From positions 1 to 64,000 of the forward strand of contig NZ_RYFW01000001.1 of the NCBI RefSeq assembly GCF_004138335.1: a DNA stretch of 64,000 nt. Reading direction: 5' to 3'. The notes beneath the pieces are model-generated. The model had not been told where the DNA came from. It saw nothing but the letters and a program-made list of their open reading frames with translations, and made no database searches. Below, piece after piece: positions 1 through 7,893 of the stretch (its first letter is position 1; each line of letters begins with the position of its first letter). Source of the DNA: Peristeroidobacter agariperforans (GTDB lineage: Bacteria > Pseudomonadota > Gammaproteobacteria > Steroidobacterales > Steroidobacteraceae). The position numbers and the translations under genes are program-made.

Positions 1-97
1 GTTTGAATACATCGAGATCTACTACAATCGGCAGCGGCTTCACTCCTCGCTGGGCTATCTCAGCCCGGCAGAGTTCGAGCTGCCACGGGTCGCTTAG
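1..97 (+). CDS. IS3-family transposase (OrfB), C-terminal end, cut by window edge
   Basis: Frame 2 is open from the window start to TAG at 95-97 and reads [19 protein letters not shown], then LSPAEFE. This is the usual end of the DDE integrase core of IS3-family OrfB, with the conserved YYNxxRxHSxLGYxSPxxFE block just after the catalytic Glu. The rest lies upstream of the window. At about 101-125 the DNA reads GTGTCCGATTTTCCGGGGCA, which looks like an IS3-type terminal inverted repeat, so the element probably ends there. No direct repeat can be tested without the left end. Confidence 0.8.
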   Translation, partial: FEYIEIYYNRQRLHSSLGYLSPAEFELPRVA

Positions 98-286
98 ACG
101 AGTGTCCGATTTTCCGGGGCAAGATCAAGACGCCACCCTGGTCACAAAGATAACGGTATGCGAGCACGAAGAATCAGCCCCATCGCGCACCTGCCCGTTC
201 GGATCAGTGGCGATAGGGCTTGCCCTCCGACGATCCCGAATATATAAAACCGCAGGGACACTGCATTCATAAAACGAAACTACGGG
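98..286. other. Intergenic: IS3 right end and promoter region of the kinase pair
   Basis: No gene is seen. The first 30 bases look like the IS terminal repeat. An AT-rich stretch (AATATATAAAACC, about 239-251) lies some 35-45 bases before the start at 287 and may contain the -10 region of the two-gene operon that follows. Confidence 0.35.
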
Positions 287-757
287 ATGGAGCCATCAGT
301 GCGCACCATTGGAATACGCGCAGGATCATCATTCGTCACATTTGCGGTTTTCGACGCTAACGAGAACCGGATAGTGAATGTGGAGACCATCAACATCCCT
401 GTTGCATTGGATACTCCAGACTCGCTTAGGTACATAAGAAACACCGTTCTAGATCTACTGCGGGAGTACAGTATTGAACGCGCATGCATCCGCGAGACGG
501 AGCCCACCGCCCAGTCCTCGAACATACAGCGTATCCAGATCGAGGCAGTGATCCAGGAATCGTTCGCGAGTAGCTCGTTGACTGCGTACTTCGTGGGCCA
601 GATATCCAGCATCTCGTCGCGCATCGGAATCCATCGAGCAGACTTTAAGCCCTACGTCTCTGGCGAGAAGAATCTTGACGAGGTCGAGGATTGGGCAAGC
701 TTCGACAAAGAGGAGCGTGAGGCCATCCTTGCAGCGTTAGGGGCCAGGAATGCTTAA
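287..757 (+). CDS. Small RNase H/RuvC-like fold protein, partner of the downstream kinase
   Basis: 156 residues, not a family I can name. The start looks like a RuvC/RNase H-like fold: a first strand pair (TIGIRAGSSFVTFAVFD), a helix with LLREYSIERACIRETE where RuvC-like proteins carry their second acidic strand, and a later GQISSISSRIG turn. The usual first-strand Asp is replaced (IGIRAG rather than IGID), so nuclease activity may be lost. The C-terminus is acidic and helical (DKEEREAILAALGARN). It overlaps the kinase start by 8 bases, so the two are translationally coupled. The fold call is pattern recognition only. Confidence 0.6.
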   Translation: MEPSVRTIGIRAGSSFVTFAVFDANENRIVNVETINIPVALDTPDSLRYIRNTVLDLLREYSIERACIRETEPTAQSSNIQRIQIEAVIQESFASSSLTAYFVGQISSISSRIGIHRADFKPYVSGEKNLDEVEDWASFDKEEREAILAALGARNA

Positions 758-1811
758 GCCGTACAAGCGAGCAGAAGTCTCATTCGAGCTGCGTAAGAAT
801 ATCGGTCACGAGGGGAAGAACTCCGAGGTGCATCTTGCTTACGACCCGAATCTCGATGCCGAAATCGTCATCAAGAGGGTACTGAAAAGTGAGCTGGACG
901 TGCCGGCGTACTTTTCCGAATCCCAGCTGCTCTACAAGAGTGGCCACCCAAACGTCGTACCAATCCTCTACGCGTCCGAGGATGCCGACTGCATTTATCT
1001 CGCAATGCCGTACTTCCGGCGCGGCTCGCTGAATGCCGCGCTGTCCAAACGGTTCCTCACAGTACGCGAGGTTATTAGATATGCCACGCATTTCCTAGCC
1101 GGACTGCACAATGTACATTCAAAAGGCCTGGTGCACTTTGATGTTAAACCGGACAATATCTTGCTCACTGATCGTGATGAAGCCGTGCTGTCGGACTTTG
1201 GGCTTGCTAAGCAACTGAACCTCAACGGTGTAGCAGAGCAAGACCGTAGCTACTTCAAGATGCAACCCCCTGAGTTCTTCAACGATCAAGAGTTCGATGC
1301 AAGGTTCGACATATATCAGGTGGGCGTAACGCTCTATCGGCTAATCAACGGCAACAGCATGTTTTACGATCAGTTTGGAACGTATGGCGATCAAGCGAAC
1401 TTCGACTTCCAACAGTTCCGCTTTGACGTGATCAACGAGAGGTTCCCAGATCGCGCCCATCACCTTGAGCACGTACCCGCTCGGCTAAGGAATGTCATCA
1501 AGAAGTGCCTGAAGAGCGATCGAAGTGAGCGCTACAAATCTTCCACTGATGTTGTCAGTGATCTCGCCTCAATCGGCGGCGCGGACCTCGACTGGCGCTA
1601 CGAGCCCGGTATGGACGGCTGCCGACAGTGGACAAAAGTGCAAGCTGATCGAGAGATTCGCTTGCGAGTTGATGGCACGATGCAAAGCCATGCGGAAAAG
1701 AGATGCGGTGATGGGCCATTCAGGCGTATAAAGGCGTTCTGCATGGACAGCATCAGCGATCAAGAGATTAGGCAGTTCCTTAGGACGGACGGCAATGAAG
1801 AGACAAATTAA
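750..1811 (+). CDS. Hanks-type Ser/Thr protein kinase
   Basis: 353 residues. The kinase domain spans about residues 12-275. It has a degenerate glycine loop (IGHEGKNSEVHLAY), the ATP-anchoring Lys in IVIKRV (K42), a catalytic loop HFDVKPDN with D131 and N136 (HFD instead of HRD), the DFG motif at 149-151 and the helix F-type DIYQVGVTLYRLING. Phosphotransfer should be possible. The HFD variant is non-RD-like, often tied to activation without loop phosphorylation. The last 75 residues are not part of the kinase fold and contain no obvious membrane segment, so the protein is soluble. It is coupled by an 8-base overlap to the RuvC-like gene upstream. The setting beside an IS end and a relaxase fits a defence or island-maintenance pair, but this is inference. 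Confidence 0.85.
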   Translation: MLKPYKRAEVSFELRKNIGHEGKNSEVHLAYDPNLDAEIVIKRVLKSELDVPAYFSESQLLYKSGHPNVVPILYASEDADCIYLAMPYFRRGSLNAALSKRFLTVREVIRYATHFLAGLHNVHSKGLVHFDVKPDNILLTDRDEAVLSDFGLAKQLNLNGVAEQDRSYFKMQPPEFFNDQEFDARFDIYQVGVTLYRLINGNSMFYDQFGTYGDQANFDFQQFRFDVINERFPDRAHHLEHVPARLRNVIKKCLKSDRSERYKSSTDVVSDLASIGGADLDWRYEPGMDGCRQWTKVQADREIRLRVDGTMQSHAEKRCGDGPFRRIKAFCMDSISDQEIRQFLRTDGNEETN

Positions 1812-1980
1812 AGCCTCACCCGCTGCATTCGTACGGCGCGCCGATCTCATTACGACCAAGCAGTCGCGTGGGGATTCCTCAGTGCGTCTTGGCAATGATT
1901 CGAAGGCATGGAAATTCGACAATATCGATCAACATTGGTACGTTCGCGTGAACAGAGGTAACGCGCGCGGCGCAAAATAG
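1795..1980 (+). CDS. Possible small basic protein overlapping the kinase end
   Basis: 61 codons starting at an ATG 17 bases inside the kinase gene, an overlap typical of coupled genes. The product is basic (MKRQIKASPAAFVRRAD start) with WKFDNIDQHWYVRVNRG near the end. No family is recognised and there is no clear ribosome site of its own. It may be a real third gene of the operon or chance. Confidence 0.3.
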   Translation: MKRQIKASPAAFVRRADLITTKQSRGDSSVRLGNDSKAWKFDNIDQHWYVRVNRGNARGAK

Positions 1981-2304
1981 CTACCGCCCCAGCGGTGTAA
2001 CCGGTAATTTCCGGTCGATGGTCATCCGGAAATCTCTGCCAGATAGTTCAGTAATCGTGCCATTACGCCTTCGCCGGCTCTGACCGCTCCGGCAACGCGA
2101 AGCTAACTCGCATCCTCCAGACCCGGGACCCGCAGTAGCCGTCCGGGTTTCTCGCAGACACTGCTGGCACTATGTCTCTATTGGTCACCCGTTTTCCACC
2201 GGCCCGCTTCTGCCGCATTCACGCATCGCACTTCGTCTTTAAGCCAACGTCCGCTTGGACCATACAAGGGACATCGGGCAGCCTGCGCGCAGGGGACGCC
2301 AGTA
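1981..2304. other. Intergenic between convergent kinase operon and relaxase gene
   Basis: About 320 bases without a supportable gene. It contains short inverted copies of CCGGTAATTTCCGG and ATCCGGAAAT near 2000-2035. They could be a decayed transposon end or a terminator, but there is no T-run. Nothing else was identified. Confidence 0.3.
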
Positions 2305-3867
2305 CTAACGAACAGGGGGCCTGTCTTTCGACCGACCCTGGCGTGAAAGCTCGATCAACGCCTGCGCCAACCACGCCTTCTCTGTGCGGGGCGGCGGCAT
2401 TTGATTGACGAACCTTCTTACCTCCTCCGCCAGCTGATGCTGCCCGTCAACAAGCAGCCGATCCCGAATGGCGCTCCACCCGCTCACGACCTCCCTTCTC
2501 GTTTGCTTCAGGGGCGCAGCGCCCGATCCATCCAACAAGCCAGCTTTCAGCTCACGAGCGACCTCGCGTACTCGCGCAGCGATGTGCGACGACTCGCCAC
2601 GCTGAGCCGCTCTGAAAATTGAATCCAGCTTCGGCGCCCGGCTCTGCCCGCGAACGCTTCGCTCGGTCGCATTCGCCTCCACCCCATGCTCCCGCAGGTG
2701 GCGCGCAAACTCCTGGCGCCAGTGCCGCAGCGTGGCCTTGTGAATATTCAGTCGCACGCCGGCCTCACTGACCGCTTTCACGACCACATGTACATGCGGG
2801 TGGGGTTCATCCGTATGCAGCACCATAGCGTATCGATGCTGGAGCCCAAACTCCTCTCGGGCGAAGTCGCGGACGGCCGCGAGCACCTTCTTGGGTGGCG
2901 TGCCGGCCGGCATGGAGAAGATCAGCTTGTGGACCAGCTTCGGCGAGGCCCGCCGATTCGTCGCGAAGAGGTCCGGCCGCTCTCGATCTTCGTCCAGGTC
3001 CAGGTCCCAGTCGTGGATCAGATGCCGCCCAACGCCCCGGCCACTCAGGCGCTCGCCGTCGTCCGTCTCAATCTCAAGGTCACCCCGCCGGCCGATGTAA
3101 TCGAAATGGGCGTTGACGCCATGACTGGTATTGGCGCCACCGCCGCCGGTCACCTTGACCATCACCTCGGGCGTATGGCGCACGGTGCGGGCGATGAGCG
3201 CCACCTCCGCGGGAGACAACCGGTCGCGCTGTCCCGGTCCTCGACGAGCGTAGCTCGTCAGGTCCCATATGGCTCCGCTGCGATCAAGATGGAACGTTCC
3301 CATGGCCGACCCTCCATGACCCGGCTGGTGATGAGCCAGGCGAGTTAGCTGGTTGAGGTTGCGGCCGATCGCTCCCAGCTCCGCGACGGATCGCTTGAGC
3401 GCCATCAACTCCGCTTTGGGCAAGGGAGCAAGATCCCGCAGGTGGGCCCGGACCAGGACGGAGACATACGTGGCCGCCGGCATCTGCCGAGCTGCAGCTC
3501 GCTCCATAAGTAGCAACTGGTCTTCTGGATGTAGCCGGACATACAACCGCGCCGCTCGCAATCGCCGCCCTGGCGACCTCAGGACATCGCCGTCGGCGTG
3601 GCTCACTCGCTGCACGCTCAGCTCAATGAGCTGCTTCAAAAGCGCCGACTCCGTCATCTGCTGATGTTCCGCGAGCCATTGTGTCGGCCGCACACTCTCG
3701 GTACTTCTGAGGCAAGCCCTGCGTGCATCGTGAGCGCAGAGCGCATCGCTGCCCGATATCGCGCGCATCTTCTGCCGCGCTGGCATGACTTTCCCGCGTA
3801 CTGGAACAATCTCCTCATGGCCGCGCGCGACAACGATGAAGCGGCCCTCGAGGAATCTCGTCTCCAC
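2305..3867 (-). CDS. Relaxase with fused MobC-like N-terminal domain
   Basis: 520 residues, two parts in one frame. Residues about 100-180 (RLYVRLHPEDQLLLMERAAA to IGRNLNQLTRLAHH) match the MobC/relaxosome accessory type, a ribbon-helix-helix protein with the NLNQL motif. Residues about 189-400 match a MobA/VirD2-type relaxase: HFDYIGRRGDLEIETDDGER, then KLIFSMPAGT, then the metal-binding histidines in HTDEPHPHVHVVVK (H351, H356, H358, H360). Free-standing relaxases of this type begin close to the internal Met189, so the ORF looks like an in-frame fusion. It would nick oriT and pilot DNA. No T4SS genes are present, so the island is at most mobilisable. The first 70 residues are poorly supported and the true start may be internal. 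Confidence 0.85.
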   Translation of the reverse strand: METRFLEGRFIVVARGHEEIVPVRGKVMPARQKMRAISGSDALCAHDARRACLRSTESVRPTQWLAEHQQMTESALLKQLIELSVQRVSHADGDVLRSPGRRLRAARLYVRLHPEDQLLLMERAAARQMPAATYVSVLVRAHLRDLAPLPKAELMALKRSVAELGAIGRNLNQLTRLAHHQPGHGGSAMGTFHLDRSGAIWDLTSYARRGPGQRDRLSPAEVALIARTVRHTPEVMVKVTGGGGANTSHGVNAHFDYIGRRGDLEIETDDGERLSGRGVGRHLIHDWDLDLDEDRERPDLFATNRRASPKLVHKLIFSMPAGTPPKKVLAAVRDFAREEFGLQHRYAMVLHTDEPHPHVHVVVKAVSEAGVRLNIHKATLRHWRQEFARHLREHGVEANATERSVRGQSRAPKLDSIFRAAQRGESSHIAARVREVARELKAGLLDGSGAAPLKQTRREVVSGWSAIRDRLLVDGQHQLAEEVRRFVNQMPPPRTEKAWLAQALIELSRQGRSKDRPPVR

Positions 3868-3939
3868 GGGGTGCTCATGATCGGCGGTGCGCTGCTGCCT
3901 TTATTGGAGGGCAAGGCGGTATGAGCATCGTCCGAGTCC

Positions 3940-4581
3940 TCACGTTGAAACAAACGCGAGCCGTTCCCGCATCAAGGCGCAGTATTTCTGGTCGAGCTCG
4001 ATGCCGAGATATCTCCGACCAGTGATCTGTGCCGCGACCAGCGTACTGCCGGAGCCGGCAAAGGGATCCAGCACCAACTGTCCGGACTGCGAGAAGGTCT
4101 CGATGAGCGGCGTGAGGATGCGCACCGCCTTCTGTGTCGGATGATCCGTGTTACCGGAATACAGCCAGGTCTGGATGTCATCGAGCGGCCTGCTTGGCAG
4201 TGACGGCTGCCCCTTCGCGAGCAGGTACGCTGACTCGTGTCTGTAGCGCAGGAAACGTTCGCGCGAGGCGTAGTCCTTGACCCAGACGATATGGCCCACG
4301 GGTTTGAAACCTGCACGGCGCCAGGCGCGAAAGAAATCATCGACCAAGCCCCACCCGTAGAACGAAATGCACACGCTGTTGGGCTTCAGAACTCGGTACA
4401 GATCGGTGAAGGCGCCGAGGATGCGGTTGGGATCATCGTCATTGGCGACGGTGCGGCCGAGGCGGTCTTGATAGCGAACACCGTACGGCGGATCGGTCAC
4501 GATCAAGTCGACGAAGGCATCCGGCAGTTGTTTTAGCACGCGGGTGCAATCACCGTGCAGGATCTCGTTGCTCGGGAACAT
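3940..4581 (-). CDS. Orphan DNA (adenine-N6 or cytosine-N4) methyltransferase, beta class
   Basis: 213 residues from the chosen start (MFPSNEILHGDC), with GGAG about nine bases upstream. An upstream in-frame ATG at 4629 is an alternative. Motif IV DPPY is at residues 30-33 and the AdoMet motif DPFAGSGSTLVAA is near the C-terminus, so the order is beta class, typical of site-specific modification enzymes such as solitary phage or plasmid methylases. HPTQKAVRILTPLIE is the usual segment before the AdoMet motif. No cognate restriction gene is adjacent, so it likely protects the mobile DNA or regulates it. The leader upstream contains palindrome copy A. Confidence 0.9.
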   Translation of the reverse strand: MFPSNEILHGDCTRVLKQLPDAFVDLIVTDPPYGVRYQDRLGRTVANDDDPNRILGAFTDLYRVLKPNSVCISFYGWGLVDDFFRAWRRAGFKPVGHIVWVKDYASRERFLRYRHESAYLLAKGQPSLPSRPLDDIQTWLYSGNTDHPTQKAVRILTPLIETFSQSGQLVLDPFAGSGSTLVAAQITGRRYLGIELDQKYCALMRERLAFVST

Positions 4582-4643
4582 GGCAGTGACTCCAGTGAGC
4601 TCGGCGGCTTGCCGATGCGTGTCCCCCATCACGTCGCGCGCAG

Positions 4644-4750
4644 CCGTCAACTGAGAGATGGCGAGTCCGTGGAATAAATGGCGGGGACCCGCGTCTTCGC
4701 GGGGTGGCGGCCGTTTATGCCGCGAAAGCTCGCCGTGTCTCGGTTGACGG
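4644..4750. repeat. 107-bp palindromic element, copy A (attC-like hairpin)
   Basis: Long imperfect hairpin. The outer arm CCGTCAACTGAGA (4644-4656) pairs with TCTCGGTTGACGG (4738-4750), and GGCGAG pairs with CTCGCC inside it. A conserved core follows, with ATAAATGGC opposite GCCGTTTAT and CCCGCG/CGCGGG around a TCTT tip. Copy B has the same core but different arm sequences that still pair. The element ends 62 bases before the methyltransferase ATG. Confidence 0.8.
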
Positions 4751-4950
4751 GGAGCACGACGTGATACGCTGGACCAGCATAGGCAAGCCCCACACTCTTC
4801 TCCTCCTCTTGATGTTTTCGCTCCCGCATTCTCGGCGTCCTGCTGCTCAGGAGCGCAAGGTGTGGCCGACGTGGCAATGAGCGGTTGTATCCTCAGTCGA
4901 GAAAATCGAGGCTGCAGCACCAAATGCGTGCCGCAGCCCCGATGTCTACG

Positions 4951-5181
4951 TCACCGAGCTTTCAAGCGATGAAGCACGACCACTGCGCCATATAGCGCCG
5001 TGACGTCTTCCAGGATTGCATCCAACCCAAACACCGTACCAATCGCCTCGTTGTGTTGACCGCATTGACTGAGCAGGCAGGCCTCAGCACTCTGCTTCGT
5101 TGCAACTGCAAGCAACGCTTGCATCGCTTTGAGGTTGGCGGTCACTGCTTGAACCTTGACCTCGGCCGGCATGGCGCTCAT
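4951..5181 (-). CDS. Small protein of unknown function in a palindrome-bounded cassette
   Basis: 76 residues beginning MSAMPAEVKVQAVTANLKAM, mostly helical, with two Cys (ACLLSQCGQ). The start is well supported by AAGGAG seven bases upstream of the ATG. No family is recognised. It lies between palindrome copies B (its own leader) and A (the leader of the next gene), in the same orientation as the methyltransferase. The arrangement resembles a gene cassette. Confidence 0.6.
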   Translation of the reverse strand: MSAMPAEVKVQAVTANLKAMQALLAVATKQSAEACLLSQCGQHNEAIGTVFGLDAILEDVTALYGAVVVLHRLKAR

Positions 5182-5247
5182 GAGAGTCTCCTTGGGAATG
5201 TTCGTCGGCGGGAGTGCCGACGCGTCCCCGCACCACGGCGCGCACAG

Positions 5248-5355
5248 CGGTCAAGGTGACGGTCGCGGAACCGTGGAATAAATGGCTCGACGACCCGCGT
5301 CCTCGCGGGGTGGCGCCGTTTATGCCGCGAAAGTCCGCGGCCGTTGCCTTGACCG
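5248..5355. repeat. 108-bp palindromic element, copy B (attC-like hairpin)
   Basis: Same architecture as the copy at 4644-4750. The outer arm CGGTCAAGG (5248-5256) pairs with CCTTGACCG (5347-5355), then ACGG/CCGT and CGCGG/CCGCG, around the shared core CCGTGGAATAAATGGC to GCCGTTTATGCCGCGAAAG. Arm bases differ between the copies yet remain complementary, which argues for a selected structure. It ends 66 bases before the 76-residue gene, and its outer edge coincides with the predicted 3' end of the group II intron. Confidence 0.8.
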
Positions 5356-5505
5356 GTAGAGTCGAGATGTGGCGCGGTGGCGTTTAGGATCTTCTCAACT
5401 GTTGCCGCCCCTTTCGGTTGGCGGTGCCTCAATTGAAGATCCTTGACTCCGTTTCCACATCCCGCTCATCGAACCGGACTGGCAGATTTCCCGCATCCGG
5501 CTCTC
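5356..5505 (-). ncRNA. Group II intron domains V and VI (3' end of intron)
   Basis: On the minus strand, domain V lies at 5503-5471: GAGCCGGATGCGGGAAATCT followed by GCCAGTCCGGTTC, the standard AGC-containing catalytic hairpin. Domain VI follows. GAG-CGG-GATGTGG (5467-5455) pairs with CCACATC-TCG-A-CTC (5373-5359), with a bulged A at 5362, the expected branch point. The intron should end with TAC at 5356, seven bases from the branch, matching the usual AY end. Domain VI is unusually long because a 56-base hairpin (5387-5442, GGATCTTC arms) is inserted in it. Confidence 0.85.
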
Positions 5506-5515
5506 GGACGAGAAC

Positions 5516-6313
5516 TCATGTTTTCGCCCACGGGAGATTACGCGTCAGCAGAGGCATTCGGACCAGACCGAGATCGCGATGAAGCGCCTCGTTCGTCCAG
5601 CGTCTTGCGCTCGGATGTTTGTCACGTAACCAGCGGCGGAGCCGAGTTGTGGTGTATCGGTCAATCAACTGATACGACCGCCCGACCGGACCCAATTTGA
5701 AGTAGTTGGCCCAACCGTACAGTGATCGATTGATCCCGAGAACCACGGTCTCGGCCGCCAGCCAGGTGCGGTTGTGCGCCGTCTGCTCGCCTATATTTGC
5801 GAGCAATCGTTGCACACTCTTCTTGGACGGGCGCGTGCCGATGAAGGCCCGCCCATTCCGCGTCGAGTAACACCGGCCGAACGTATAACCTAAGAAGTCG
5901 AAGTGCTCTTCCGGCACGCGACAAATGTGAGTCTTGCGCTCGTTTACCGTCAGCTTCAGCCGCGTCATGATGAGCCGCATCGCGTGCAATGCCTGTTCGG
6001 CACTACCTTTGCAGCAGATCACCAAATCATCGGCATAGGTAACAACGCGCGCCCCGAGGCGTCGCTCGTATCCCAAGTGCTTCCACCCCATCACAAACCG
6101 CCGCATGTAGATATTCGACAGCAGCGGCGATAGCGGTGAACCTTGAGGCGTGCCACGCTTCTCGTCGCGGTTTTGGGTCGTACGCTGCGTTCGTCCACGC
6201 TCGTCTGTTTCCTCCACGGGCGCATGCAGCCACATCTTGATCAACATCATGCGTAACAACGACTGAAAGTCCATAGGGTGAACCCGACGGCCTGCGCTGA
6301 ATGCTGGCGCCAC
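5516..6313 (-). pseudogene. Group II intron reverse transcriptase/maturase, 5'-truncated
   Basis: The readable part starts near the RT3/4 junction (LLRMMLIKMWLHAPVEE), continues through RGTPQGSPLSPLLSNIYMRR and the catalytic YADD box (VTYADDLVICC), then FLGYTFGR, the thumb and maturase X domain (LYGWANYF), and ends [17 protein letters not shown]. There is no C-terminal HNH endonuclease domain. A full maturase has about 150 more residues before this, including the first catalytic Asp. None of the frames upstream of about 6280 encode them, so the intron lost its 5' part and should be immobile. Domains V and VI follow the stop codon directly. Confidence 0.88.
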
Positions 6314-6530
6314 AACGAGGGGACAGGAGCGCGCTCGGCCGCACCTGCGGGCGCGCCGTGACTACGACAGCGCGTTGACGCTTGAACGGAAAAGCACCCG
6401 CATCCTGGCCGCAGGAACTGCGTGTACCCCCTTTCTTCGCGAGCAGTCCACCAGCAGCCGCTGAGTGCTACTCGGTTCCTGCCTTCGTCCATGCAGTTTT
6501 TCAAACGCACGGCCGCCGGCTGGACGTGTA

Positions 6531-7886
6531 TCAGATCTGTTTACGGACCGAGCCACGACGTTTCCGTTGCGATCTGCGCGCCTGCTCTTGTAGACGCTCA
6601 ATAAGGTGCTCGACGGTGGCGGCGCCGAAGTCGCCCTTGACGTCATCGTGATAGCGCGCGCCCTCGCGCGTCAGATGCAAAGTTCCGACGCTTTGGCCCG
6701 AAGGAAACGCCAGCGTATCGGCCAGGGAGATTGCATCGAGGAGTTCAGCACCCGTAAGCCGATGGGTGGCCAAAGGCATCGTGAACTCATCGTCTCGGGC
6801 GAGTTGCTCCATCCATCTATCTGCCAACTCCTGTTTGGAAAAAAGCTCTAGCACGTAAGCAAAGGCATAAGGCCCCCATGAGTGGAATACGCTCCTCTGA
6901 ATCATGGCGAGCGCGCCCCGCTCGTTCAAATGCACCCACGCGCTTAGATCTTTGGCGGCTTCGGTCAGCGGATGCTTCGGGCCGCGTGAGATCTCCAGCA
7001 TGCCATTAGGGCCGCGCCGGGATACGTGCGGGGCGAGCACCACTCGCGAGATGTCCATCCCATCAAGCATGTGCAAAGGAGCAAATGGGCGGCCAAACTG
7101 AAAGTGGACGCCCGCGAGCGTGAGGCCGGCTCCGGCATGAGCGGTGAACTTGTCGGTCTCGCGGCGCTGCGTGCGGAGATAGGCCCATGCATGGGGAACG
7201 AGCTTGCGAGTCTTTTCTCCCCAACCGAAGTTGTTAAGCACATGAGCCTCTAGGGATGTCAGATCCGTAAGGACGCCTTCACCTTCGTAAGGCAGAAAGC
7301 GCCACGCGATATGACCTTTGTCGTATGCCTCCAGCAAATCTTCTTGTGTCTCAATCCCCGCATACAGCTGATGGGGACGAAGCGGAACCAAGTCCCGAGG
7401 CCGCTCGAATCGCACTGCCTGAGGGTTGACCGGAATGGCACTGATGGCCGCTCGCCAATCCTTCCCTGGCGCCCAAACCTCGCAAGCCTCCGGGAACGCT
7501 ACCCTTGAGCTGTTGGTCTCCGGTGTTCCGTGATGCCAGTGCAGATTTTGGATGTGGCCGAATGCAAGACGCGCAAGCCCGCGGTGAGTGCGCGGCTCCT
7601 TGCCTGTGGCTGTTCGGGTCTCCAACAGCACATCGAGATCTCCGCACGTAAGCATGCCTCGCGCGTACGAGCCTACCACCCACATGCGCGTAATGAAAAC
7701 CGTCTCGCTGGCCGCGGCTGGGTCCAGTTCGTTTGCTTCAATCGCCCAACGGAGATACCTGTCGCGATCGCGGATCTCGAAGCTTGCGCAGGCATCGAGT
7801 CGCTCACACATGCGAATCAGCAGTGCAGTGAATTTCTCCCGCGGCTGGCGATTCTCAGGCACAGAAGATGCCACGCTCATTTTCAT
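6531..7886 (-). CDS. Pol-beta-fold nucleotidyltransferase, putative defence effector
   Basis: 451 residues from the ATG at 7886. The open frame extends further upstream to 8024, but the earlier part overlaps the preceding gene. The nucleotidyltransferase signature is VVGSYARGMLTCGDLDVLLE (GSxxRG, ten residues, then DxD), at about residues 66-90. The remaining roughly 350 residues have no recognised domain and include a basic tail (RRSQRKRRGSVRKQI). The gene follows the HTH gene by 7 bases on the same strand, so they form a pair. Such nucleotidyltransferases occur in toxin or abortive-infection systems and in CD-NTase signalling. The sequence alone does not say which. Confidence 0.7.
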   Translation of the reverse strand: MKMSVASSVPENRQPREKFTALLIRMCERLDACASFEIRDRDRYLRWAIEANELDPAAASETVFITRMWVVGSYARGMLTCGDLDVLLETRTATGKEPRTHRGLARLAFGHIQNLHWHHGTPETNSSRVAFPEACEVWAPGKDWRAAISAIPVNPQAVRFERPRDLVPLRPHQLYAGIETQEDLLEAYDKGHIAWRFLPYEGEGVLTDLTSLEAHVLNNFGWGEKTRKLVPHAWAYLRTQRRETDKFTAHAGAGLTLAGVHFQFGRPFAPLHMLDGMDISRVVLAPHVSRRGPNGMLEISRGPKHPLTEAAKDLSAWVHLNERGALAMIQRSVFHSWGPYAFAYVLELFSKQELADRWMEQLARDDEFTMPLATHRLTGAELLDAISLADTLAFPSGQSVGTLHLTREGARYHDDVKGDFGAATVEHLIERLQEQARRSQRKRRGSVRKQI

Positions 7887-7893
7887 TACCCGG

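Noticed and set aside
4644-5355. True integron attC sites
   Set aside because: The palindromes resemble attC in shape, but neither end has the RYYYAAC/GTTRRRY core and no integron integrase is present, so only 'attC-like' is claimed.
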